NCBI GenBank assembly: GCA_030770545.1 | Contig: CM061097.1 | Coordinates: 21,016,501-21,080,500 of the forward strand | Direction: 5' to 3' | From: Macropodus opercularis | Taxonomy: Eukaryota > Chordata > Actinopteri > Anabantiformes > Osphronemidae | DNA: 64,000 nucleotides | In this document: piece by piece, positions 24,205-35,200 of the stretch | Position numbering within the stretch: the first letter of the stretch is position 1 | How the letters are laid out: each line of letters starts with the position of its first letter | Translations under genes and position numbers: made by a program | The notes under the pieces: model-generated | Database searches by the model: none | What the model saw: the letters and a program-made list of their open reading frames with translations, nothing else | What the model was told of the DNA's origin: nothing

Positions 24205-25404
24205 TAACCCTGATGTGAACCAAGCCTCACACAAAAGACTCTGAGAAGACCTACGATCAAGAGCTGTTGACTTGCATGAAGCTGGAAAGGTTCACAACAG
24301 CATCTGTAAAAGCCTTGATGTCCATGTGTCCACGGTGAGACAGACTGACTACAAAGGGAGGAAGCTCAGCTCTGTAGCTACTCTCCCTGGACCTGGTCGT
24401 CCTGTATAGATGACTGAGACACAGCAACCAATGAGGGAAGAAGAATCCTAGAGAGGCAGCTAAGACTCAGGAATCTCTGACACATGATGACATTTATGTT
24501 GACAAACCTACAATAAGTTAAAAAATAAAAAAATAAAATGGATGATCCACAGAACTACTGGCAACATATTCTGAGGACAGATGATACCAAAGCTGAGTTG
24601 ATGGAGAGAACACACAACACTATGGTGGAGAAAAAAGGCCCAGATCACCAACATCTACACCTCATCCCCACTGGAAACATGGTGGAGGAGCATCATGGTT
24701 TGGGGCTTTGCTGCCTCAGGGCCTGGACGGTTTGCTGTCATTGACAAATTTATTTATTATTTATTATTCCAAGGTTTATCAAGACATTTTGCAGGAAAAC
24801 TTCAGACCATCTGTCCATCAACTGAAGCACCACAGAGGATGGTGACGCAACAGGACAACGACCCAAAGCATAGAAGCAAATCAGCAACAGAATGGCTTCA
24901 ACAGAGAACATCCTCCTTCTGGACTGGACCAGTCAGAGTCTGGACCTCAGCCCGACTGAGATGCTGAGGCAGGACCTGAAGAGAGAGATTCACCAGACGT
25001 CCAAGAACATTGATGCAGTGAAGTGTAGAGAGGCCACAGTGTTTATTCTTAAGGCATCGCGCAGACATCACTCAGCCTGACAACACAAGCTAGCTGAATT
25101 CTGATAAAACTCTAGTCTGACACTACGACTCTGGAAGCATCATAACGAACTGACCTATAGCATGACACGAAGAGAAAAGAATACGGAGAAAAATAACTAA
25201 ATCATAATGATCGCAACCTTTGGTTATGTTGGGCCAGCAGAGGCAGGCCCTGGCGGTTATGTTCAACAAAACCATGAAAACAAGCAGACTGTGTTGTTCT
25301 GCTGTTGTGACTTAGATGAAGATCAGAACACATTTACTGTATGACCAATTTATGCAGAAACACATGTGATCCCAAAGGGTTCACATACTTTTTCTGGCCA
25401 CTGT
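24205..25404 (+). mobile_element. degraded Tc1-like transposon, copy A
   Basis: Plus-strand translations in several frames give Tc1 transposase pieces in order: DLHEAGK-like helix-turn-helix remnant near 24270, NYWQHILRTDDTKAELMER (first catalytic Asp region, DE changed to DD), FAASGPGRFAVID near 24705-24745, QQDNDPKHRSKSATEWLQ (second Asp) and DLSPTEMLRQDLKRE (Glu). Frameshifts and stops, plus an A-rich insertion at 24515-24540, make it inactive. The right end reads CTTTTTCTGGCCACTGT, a Tc1-type inverted repeat end at 25404. The left inverted repeat is lost or unrecognisable. Confidence 0.9.
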
Positions 25405-25408
25405 AAAT

Positions 25409-26075
25409 ATTCAATTCAATTCAGTTTTATTTCTATGGCACCAATTCACAACATCACTTATCTCAGGCACTTTACAAGTAAAGTTTAAGACAACTAAGCC
25501 CAACAAATCCCACATAGAGCAGCTTTGAATTGGAGCCAATTGATAAATTGTAAATTTTAATAGCAACAGTGGAAAAACCTCTAGCAGACCCAGGATCAGT
25601 GTGGGAGAACATCTGCCTTGACAGGATGGGTGGACCAGCAGCTGAACACTGAGACACACGACTCTGAGTCTGACGATACCTGGAGATGAGAATAGAGAGA
25701 GAGAGAAAGAGAGAAACACAACTAGGAGAGAACAGAGACAAAGTTAGTCACATGTGGACATGGAGGCATGTTAGTGGATGGAATAGATAGAAAACCAGAG
25801 GAGCTCAGTGAATGAAGGAGGTTCCAGCATCTAAGCCTATAGCATCTGAACTAAGAGATGGATCAGAGAAACCAGAACCATCTGGAACCATCAGCTTTGT
25901 CAGAAAGGAAGGTTTCAGCCTAGTTTTAAAGCAGAGAGGGCGTCTGCTGCTAGAACCTGAACTGGAAGCTGGTTCCACATAGAGGAGCTTGGAGCTAAAG
26001 GCTCTGCCTCCCGTTCTACAGGTAGAAACTCTAGGAACCACCAGTAGACCAGCTCTGAGAAGCAAGGTTCTGTTG
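25409..26075 (-). mobile_element. LINE-family 3' fragment with AATTCAATTCAA-type tail
   Basis: The segment starts with the tail ATTCAATTCAATTCAG-TTTTATTT, then the same text as the LINE copies at 55451 and 62732 (caattcacaacatcactta, ctttacaagtaaagtttaag, agcagacccaggatcagtgt). It continues beyond the shared part into sequence (gaaggtttcagcctagtttt, gaagctggttccacatagag) not seen in the other two copies. It abuts the right end of Tc1 copy A within 5 bases. Confidence 0.75.
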
Positions 26076-26311
26076 GAGCATAAATATGCATTGCATTACA
26101 ATACTGTTCATCTCAGGCTGTGGCAAATCAGCCCCCCGGTCACTAGGCGGCAGCGTGGGCTTTAGTTTCTTCTTCGTGTGTTGTTTCCATTGTGTGCACT
26201 TGTCTGTAATCATCTCATCATCTGCCACTTACCTTGACCCGTGTTTGTTTCTGCTACCGCAACCTCCTTCATTAACCTTTCAGTAAATATGTTCAGTCGG
26301 TGTTTGGTAGG

Positions 26312-26568
26312 TAAATGGTAAATGGTCTGCATTTGTATAGCGCTTTTCTACCTATCGGTACTCAAAGCGCTTTGACACTGCATCTCATTCACACACCGGT
26401 GGCAGAGCTGCTATGCAGCTTAAGCTGACACACCGGGGGCAACTGAACAAGGGTTCAGTGTCTTGCCCAGGGACACTTCGGCACATGACTGGGGGAAGCC
26501 ACGAATCAAACCACCGATCCTACGATCAGTGGGCGACAGCTCTACCTCTGAGCCACTGCCGCCCAGGC
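26312..26568 (-). mobile_element. tRNA-derived SINE
   Basis: On the minus strand the element begins with a tRNA-like head: an A box TGGCTCAGAGGTAGAG (26540-26555) and a B box GGTTTGATTC (26503-26512), the spacing expected of an RNA polymerase III promoter. A conserved-type body (GTGTCCCTGGGCAAGACACT) follows, and the 3' tail ends in AAAGCGCTATACAAATG and a repeated ATTTACC. GGTAG occurs on both sides and may be the target duplication. The family name is not assigned. Confidence 0.85.
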
Positions 26569-29099
26569 AGGTAGGCAGTTGTTAGGCCTTGCTTTTGCAA
26601 TTATTTTGTTTTCTAGTAATATCCGAACCGTTAACCTTCGACTCCTGCCTTTCGAGTGGCGTCTTAGAAGTCTTAGTCAGTCAGCTTTTGGCTTTTGAAT
26701 TTATTAGCTCTTGCCTTCGCAGTGAATTTTATGGTTGTGTTATTTGAAATTTAGAGTTTTGCAGTCTCCAACACTGCTGTGATTTAGTTTCTATTAATAA
26801 AGCTTTATTTAAATTGTGTATCTGGGTTCTGGTTCTCCCTGAGTTTTATTCTGTCTGTTCGTCAGCACAAGAGGGATAAACTGCATTCATGGATTCATCC
26901 TCCACTAGATCCCTGTATATTCCTTTATTTCCTGTTTCATAATGACTGATTTTCCAGTGATTGAAACAGCGAAATACATACAGGCCCTGCATGCACCTAG
27001 AGCCCAGAACTGCACTGCTGCTTTTTGTGGAAACATATGACCCATCTGGATATGCTTATAGCCAAAAACAGCACAGCCACAATACGAAATACAAGTCTGC
27101 TTCTGTTTATTGAGACATTGTTGTCTTTTTCCTCTGCAAGTGAAATGAAAATAGATTTTGTGTTTTTCCATTTTACCCTAAATGTGTGAGCCTTGCAGTG
27201 GGTGAAACAAGAGATTGGATCCACACACGGACCTTTAAGTGAGGTGACAAAGCTAAACACTGCACCTTTGTGTCAGTGTCTTTCCTGTTGACACTGTATG
27301 TGCAGTTTTTGGTTGTCATACATGCAGGTGGGGATAAACATCTAAAACCGTTGCATTACGTACAGTCAGAAGTGACAGAAGACCCAAATGGGCTATGTGA
27401 GTTTACCCTGATGTCCCTGATGTATATGCTCTGTGCCAACTGCTGCCCACTGTCTCTCGCCTTAGATCTGCTGTTTATCACTCACAGATCACATTCCTTC
27501 TCATCTATCCACTGGAATTAATGTTTTTGGGCACAAGGCAGACCTAGAAAGAAAACAGGGAAAAACCTGTATTTCCGAATGTTTCATACTGTATATGATG
27601 GATATCATGTATATTATCATCATGTTTGCGTTGGTTTTCATAGTTTAATCAGTACTTACAAGCATGGTGAGGTCGTTAGTTTTGACATTGTTGGGCTAGT
27701 AAACAGTTATGGGCTCTCACACTGTGATTTCTCAGAACCTGGATAACACGCTGTTTGAAACAGATGTTGTCCATCTCTTATGTAACGTTGTTTGAAAGTG
27801 GCAAGCTTTGCTGATTTTCAGGTGGGGGAGTCAAAGAGAGATTGCCAGAGCTGCCTTTTTCCTGTTTTAAACATTACAGCACATCGGGGAGTTGCCTAAG
27901 TGTTGTGTGTACTTTTTATGTCGTCTTATCTGCAGCAAGTCATATCAGAAGGTGATGTTTGGATTCAAATAGAGAAGCAGGATTTAAGTAGGAGAAACAG
28001 AGCTGCAGCTTCCTTGATTTTATGCAAAGCCTTCATTACAAAGGTTGATTTCTGCCCTATTTGTATTTGTCAAAAGTGTTGCCGTTTTTACTGCCTCCAG
28101 TGGAGACAGAACTAATTTCATTTTAAGAATTATTTACTGATTTTTATAACGTTACATTTGGCCACCTTTCAAATATTAGCACTCAGCTGTATGGCTGAGC
28201 TGAGGTAACACTTCGCTGGGCACCACTACTAACACAATACACACAAAAATGATAAGGTTTCTTAATGGAGCAACATTATCTTAGACATCTTCTTTTTCGT
28301 TGGAACATTTCAATATCCAGGTAGCTTTGGGGAGACTGAAGAGGTTATCCAGGCTACCTGCAAAGGTGATGAAACGTTTCTACGAAAAAGTAGGGACGAC
28401 TCAACTTTGAGACAACAAGACAATCTCCACAGACATTATCATAGAAAGCCAGCCGACCAAAATGACGCCATCTGCTGTAGAGGTTTAACAGGTTGCCAAG
28501 TAATAATGTTACAGCTGACAAACCTAATAATGCCAACGTTAATAAAAGCCTTGGAAGGTAAGGTTCATAAAGAAACAGAAGCCCATTTAACTTAATGCTA
28601 AGTTACACAGTGTGGAAATAAGAATGAGAACTTTGAAGAGGCTGTGCCAAACACTGCAACCTGTCAGAGGGATGCGAGGTACTGCATGCACTGCAAAGTC
28701 ACAAAGATGAAACCCAGCCAGTTCATACGTTACTCTCATGTCTACGGAGCAGTAAATTAATAAATGCAATTTGTGCTGAGCCTTACAAAATGTCTTGCTT
28801 GTACATTTGTAGTCGTCTCGCCAGACTCCAGATTAAGTGATATTTCTTGTGGAACATGAAAAACACATTCAGGACGTCTCCAAAACACATTTACAAATGA
28901 GATTAACGACAGGGCAGCTCATAGTCACTTTAATCTCAAAAGAATTATGTTATGCAAGCAAGTCTTTAAAATTAGGTTTAAATGTTTTAAAGAACGCATG
29001 ACGCCTGATTGAATACACATCACAACAAGTGTCACAAATCCCAGCAGGTAACACGCGAAAGGCTGCACTGGTGCTGGACTTTCTACTGGTTTACACGGG
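26569..29099. other. spacer between the transposon cluster and ptar1
   Basis: No gene is recognised. The first 300 bases and the part just before the SINE (26100-26310) read like two halves of one older insertion split by the SINE, including AATAAAGC near 26798. An imperfect inverted repeat lies at 28293-28390. Human CFAP95 (C9orf135) would be expected in this interval by synteny, but no matching peptide was seen in any frame. Confidence 0.45.
28293..28390. repeat. imperfect inverted repeat, arms about 35 bp
   Basis: The left arm (28293-28325) reads TTTTTCGTTGGAACATTTCA and ends in AGGTAGC. The complement of the right arm (28352-28390) reads CTTTTTCGTAGAAACGTTTC and ends in AGGTAGC. The loop is about 26 bases. 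It could be a small foldback transposon or the remnant of a larger element. Confidence 0.6.
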
Positions 29100-29129
29100 T
29101 ACCGTGCACCAGAACTACGGGCCGCCTTG

Positions 29130-29204
29130 AGCTTCCGTACCTATTGTGGCTACAACCCGGAAACAGTTAGTTACACCCGGGTGACGTCATTTGAAAATTT
29201 AAAC
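29130..29204 (+). promoter_or_regulatory. ptar1: ptar1 core promoter with CRE and ETS-like sites
   Basis: A perfect palindromic CRE, TGACGTCA, lies at 29182-29189, 15 bases upstream of the ptar1 ATG. ETS-type cores flank it: CCGGAA at 29157-29162 and its reverse CTTCCG at 29132-29137. There is no TATA box. This is the usual design of a housekeeping promoter. The closeness of the CRE to the ATG implies a very short 5' UTR or an element inside it. Confidence 0.6.
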
Positions 29205-32200
29205 ATGGCGGAGTCGGAGGAGGAGGTGGACGTCTTGGTCCAGAGAGTTGTCAAAGACATCACTAACGCTTTCAAGAGAAACCCCAACATGTAAGTTTTG
29301 GCAGTAAAGCAGCGGGCGGACCGAGGCGGCGTCTGTCAGAGGCAGGGACGCGGAGGCGGGCGACAGGTTGAGCCGCTGCCGCTGCTCCAGTGTGTGGCCT
29401 TAGACGAGCAGCTGGGACCAGACAGTTGACGGCGCAGACTGTCCGGGCTCTGCAGACCGCACGAATGAGTGGCTTCATGCAAACGCGACTAGAGGGCACG
29501 TGCCGTGGTGAATGAAATGCGTTGAGCGCCTTTCGCTAGCTAGCTAGCTAGCTAGCTAACCGGCTACTGTCAGAGCCACAGTCTGCGGGTCCGTTAGCGC
29601 GTTGACGGCCCGATTAACCACTTAACCCGAAGAATTGGCTTCGAACCTCCGTAAATGTAATACTTTGAGCTGCGTGGTTTCTCCCAGGCCGCCGTGTTCG
29701 CAGCCGGCTGGTTCTGTTAGTCGGTTAATGGCACCGTGGTTACGCGTCTTGGTGAATGACGTTAGTTTCCTTCTATCACAACGTGTCTCTATTTCTGACT
29801 CCAACCACTTCAGCTGATGGAGCGACTGCTCACTGACACCGGTCGTAGTCTTGGTTCACCCGCTTCCCCAGGACTCTTCTAAGTGACAAGTGTGAACTGA
29901 CATCTACTCCAGTCATCTGAAAGTGCTCTTCATCTTAAGGCAGAGGTCTATGTTAACACGGGGAAGGCAGAGCAAATGTCTGACCGAGCCACATACCTCA
30001 AACGGGAAACATCCAGCTTTGGAAAAGTTGCCTTTTTACTAAAAATGACTTGTCATGTGAAACGAACCACAGTGTAGTTAACGAGGAAGCACCATTTATC
30101 ATAAATTAGTTCATTAGTAGCTCATCAAGATACTTTAACAAAGTGTTTAATGTATTTATATGATGAGTTAGCTTTCACTTATTCCACATTTACAGGTCAT
30201 ATGTAACTGATTGATGCACTGCCAAATGCTTAAGTCATGTTCACGAAGAAGAATGAAACGATGAGGACAGAGAAACGTGGCACACAAATCACTCTAGGTT
30301 TAACCTCACGAAGCGCTACAGACGTCCAGTTAGTTTTCTAGAAAAACTCAGTTCAAATCACGTCACCAATACAGTTTTCACCAAACTTAATGAAATGCAA
30401 AGAGCCCAGTGCTGGTTATCACTCAACAAGGGTAGGGGCCAGTGGTAAATATATGTCAAAGCTAACGCTAGTGTTAGTGGGTGAGCTAGCAGCGATGTGA
30501 CGGGAGACTGACGTATTATATGTTCCTGTGAAAAGAGTAAAGACCTTCCTCATCATCTTTCGTTCTTCCGCTCCTTGCCCTCAGTGATGAGATTGGTGTG
30601 ATCCCGTGTCCAGAGGCCCGCTACAACCGCAGTCCTATTGTGCTAGTGGAGAACAAGCTGGGTGTAGAGAGCTGGTGTGTCAAATTCCTGCTGCCGTATG
30701 TCCACAACAAGCTGCTGCTCTACCGCCAGCGCAAACACTGGCTGGAAAGGGAAGGTAATGGACCTTATCATGTCTTCTATTATTATATTCAGATGCGTGA
30801 AAAAGATTAGTCTGCTATCACTGTCCTACCCAACGCTGATCACCTACCTCTAGTGTTCAGTCAAGCACAAGCTGCTACAATTTATGTTGCTTTTCCCCAA
30901 CTTTGCTTATTGTAAACGCTATTAAGTTAATCAAGCATAATGAGCATAGGATGTCTTTTTATGATATGATATTTTTCATTCAGTGTTCCTTGTAGTGAAC
31001 ATCAGGGCTGTGTTGAACTTTTTAAGTTATGTAAACTAATTCTAACAGTAAATGTTCTTTGTTATTGGTGTGTGGTAGTGGTACAAAGCTCTTTTGGATA
31101 GTTGCATTTGCAGTAGACAGTGGCTGTATTTTGAAGTTTGCCATGGTTAACTGGTTTTGCCCATTGCTCAATGAAGAGCCTCACTGGAAGCTGTAGTAGG
31201 TTGGGACTGCAGGCTGAACGTTATTGTAGGGAAGGTATTTAGCCACAGATTTCCTGTCACATACAGCTGCAAGAAAAAGTCTGTGAACCTCTGGCATCAC
31301 ATGGTTTTCTGCATAAATTGGTCATAAATGTTTCTGATCTTCATCTAAGTCACAACAATAGAAAAACACAGTCTGCTTAAACTAATGCTGAACAAACATG
31401 ATATGTTTCCATGTTTTATTGAACATAACGTGAACATTCTCAGAGCAGGTGGTAAAGTATGTGAAGCTTTGGCCTCAATAACTGGTCGACCAACAACCTC
31501 AACCAAACGTTTCCTGTAGCTGCAGATCAGACCTGCTCAACGGTCTGGAGGAGTTTTGGACCTTTCCTCTTTACTAAACTGTTTCAGGGCATCAATGTTC
31601 TTGGACGTCTGGTGAATCTCTCTCTTGAGGTCACAGCATCTCAGTCGGGTTGAGGTCCAGGCTCTGACTGGTCCAGTCCAGAAGGAGGATGTTCTCTGTT
31701 GTTGATTTGCTTCTATGCTTTGGGTCGTTGTCCTGTTGAGGTGTAGATGTTGGTGATCTGGGCCTTTTTTCTCCACCATAGTGTTGTGTGTTCTCTCCAT
31801 CAACTCAGTTTTGGTTTCATCTGTCCACAGAATATGTTGCCAGTAGTTCTGTGGATCATCCAGCTGCTCTTTTGTAAACTTCAAACGTGCTGCAGTATGT
31901 TTCTGGACATCAGTGTCTTCCTCCGTGGTTCCTCCCATATTCTCCATTCTGGTTTATTGCTTTACTTATTGTAGATTTGTCAACATAAATGTCATCATGT
32001 GTCAGAGATTCCTGTGAGTCTTAGCTGCCTCTCTAGGATTCTTCTTCCCTCATTGTGTGTCTCAGTCATCTTTCCAGGACGACCAGGTCCAGGGAGAGTA
32101 GCTACAGAGCTGAGCTTCCTCAGAGCTGGGTAACAACATGTTTATGAAAACAAATGTACCCTGACCTCAAATATCCAGCTATGACACGAGTGCCGGACTT

Positions 32201-35200
32201 GAGTCCTTCTCTATCCAATGTGGTTGCTTGCGACGAGCGAGATCTGTGTAGATCTGATCAGTGTGCAGTGCTTGTCAGGGTCGTCTCCTGTCTGACTTGA
32301 CCTGAACTTGCTCTGACGGTGTGCGTATGGAGCCTGTCGTATAGGTTGGAGCCTGCTCTCCACTGACCACAGAACCTCAGGGATGATGTGAAACGCCTGC
32401 CTCTCGTCTGACGTAGGATCTGCTTGGTTCAGGTGTTTCATAGAGCCATTTCCTCTTTCACGTTGAAATGAGACTCTTGGTGATAAAACTTTTCATTATG
32501 AAGGTTGTTTTATTACAAATGACACTTTTGGATTTTTCAGGAGGGATGATTTTATTGTCAGACACTAATAGTAGGTTAAATGAAAACGACTGTGAATAAC
32601 TGTTAGAGGATATAGAGCATAGTCCTCTCTGTGAACTGGTCCTTTCTGTGTCTCTGTGATATCTTGCTATGCTTGCAGGTTCTCCCCATGACCTTGTTAT
32701 GCTAGGGAAGAATGTTTAACCGCCCACGCTAAGAGGAAACTTCACAAAACTGTATTCATGGCATAATGACTTCCTATGTATCTTATTCACCATATATGGA
32801 TTGGCTTTGTATCTTGTTTGACCAGATGTGAAGGAGTGACTTTCATACTTTTCCTAATAAAAGGAGCTGTGCCCAAGGGGGTTTAGAGATCGTCGGCTGG
32901 GCACTGAGTTATTGTGTTCCAGAGCGACTCCCCTTGTGCTCACAAGTAAAATGAGCTTTGTCTTCATGTGTCGGTGTCTCCAGTATTGTTTAAGTGTTGG
33001 CAGGCTAAACCCAACAATAACCTTAAACATCGAAGGCATCTATAGACTGCAACTGTTATTTAATTCTGTCTTTTTATTCTATGTCAGGCTTTTTCGCTTT
33101 CTTTCATTCTAGACCATATTTCCCTTTTTACACGTTACATGTTTCATCCATCTCCATAATCAGCTGCTGCTCTGTGGGTTTAATCAGTGATTCTGTGATG
33201 GATACATGTGGCCTGTTAAACTACACTGATCCAACGATCCACATCAGGTTGACTTAGTGGCTCCTTCTTATCCTCAATTAACAAACCAAGATGAGTTTAG
33301 TAGAAACCAGCGTGTTTCACTGGATATCACTCCCCTGACAGTCCAAACATCTGACAGGCATAAAATCTGAATATATACAGTACATATGTTTTAGTGACTG
33401 TTTGTTGAATGTTTTATTAAGAAAGAAATTAGTGTTTTTCTATTTTATCTATTCTATGGAGATTAAACTCTAAACACATCGAAGCATGTGGAGCTGTTTA
33501 AAAGTGAATGAGAATCTCCACAGATATAAAACTTAGAGCTTGTACGTAGTGCTTTTACTTGAACTGGAAATGAAAGGTACTTCTGTTCATTGTGCTAAGT
33601 GGTCCTGCACCAGGCTTTAGAGATGCTTCTATCCGTTTCTCTTTATCTCACCACAGTTTTGTTGCCTCGAATGTAAAGTCTTGAGTTTTGTATGAAATGA
33701 AGGTCTAACTCCTTGTTTTTGTGCTCCTCAGCTTTAGTGGACATCACCTGCACTTTGTTGCTTCTTAACCCGGATTTCACCACCGCTTGGAATGTCAGGT
33801 ACAGCTGATACAGCAAGTATACAACTATATCTATAACTGCAGCTGTAACTGCTGCTCACTGTCAAAGCCGTTTAAAGTGTTAAACATCCTCACAAAGTGT
33901 GAACTACGCTGATTTCCCTGCAAGCCCTGGCAGCCAGGCCTGCTTGGCTCACTCTACTCAGAGGCCACACTGCGCTGTGCAGATCTGTTGTTAAGAATTC
34001 CTGATTATTGTTGCAGGAAGGAACTTCTGCAGTGTGGAGTTCTTAATCCAGAGAAGGACCTCTACCTGGGCAAGCTGGCGCTCACCAAGTTCCCCAAAAG
34101 TCCAGAGACGTGGATACACAGGTAAGACGGCAGCGAGAGTTGGGGCAAATGTATTTCTTCATCGGTGTTCACCGAGAGATGATTATTATGGTTGCATTAC
34201 TCAAAGTTCTTATTTTCCTGAGTCCCAGCTATACTTTCATTTTAACAGTGTCTGTATTCTGGGTAATTGGAGCTAACGTTAAACCGTGTGTTTGTGCATG
34301 GCTGGGACAGACGCTGGGTTCTGCAGCAGATCCTGCATCAGTTCTCTGCCGTAGATTGTGATATCAAGCAACAGCACCAAGGCGAAGCTGACCAGGCTAA
34401 CGCTGGCGGGGGTCAGGAGCTCAGCGAACATCTGGCTCGAACGCTCCACCAAGAGATAAAGGTGTGCTCTGAAGCTGCCTGCCGCTATCCCAGCAACTAC
34501 AATGCCTGGTCGCACCGCATCTGGGTTCTACAGCACATGGCCAAGGGTAATGTCAAGGTAGGACGTGGAAGAGAGCCTTTTAATGTCCCAAGTCAGACTT
34601 GGAAATCAGATTTTCTATTTGCATTTATTTAATTTTTCACATCAGATGTTCATCAAAACATTGTTTTGTATCGAGCGGGTTTGAAACAATGCAATTAAAT
34701 GATCCAACAACTTCTAAAAGTATGTAAACACACACTGCATCACGTCTGTCACGGGTCTTATTTATCTTCACATATTTGTGCCGCTACGGATCACGATGTA
34801 ATCCACATTATATATTTTTCCAAATGTGATTATAACTAAGCAATGCGATCAGAAATTCTCTTGACAAGTTCACTTTACTGGGGTGTACATGCAGCAGCCT
34901 GACAGTTTTTTCTATGAAGCCTTGTCCATGATAAGTAACATCACTGCTGTTTAGATACAGCGTGTGTGCAAGGAACTGAAGGGATCAGTAAAGTCGATGC
35001 TGAGTGAAGGGGTCAGTTTCGCATCACATCCTCCACTGAAGACACATTTATTCATATAAAAAACAGGACATAGGCTTTTGAATATTGAGTTGCATGGAAT
35101 CGAAGTGCAGTCTTCTTTCAGTATATTCATGCAACAATTACTCAAAGCAGTGCTTTTAAGTAGAGCTGAAGCATAACCGATGTATAATTGTTCTCACTCC

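Noticed and set aside
26100..26870. a third solo LTR split by the SINE
   Set aside because: The text looks LTR-like and has AATAAA, but I could not find TG...CA ends with matching flanking repeats.
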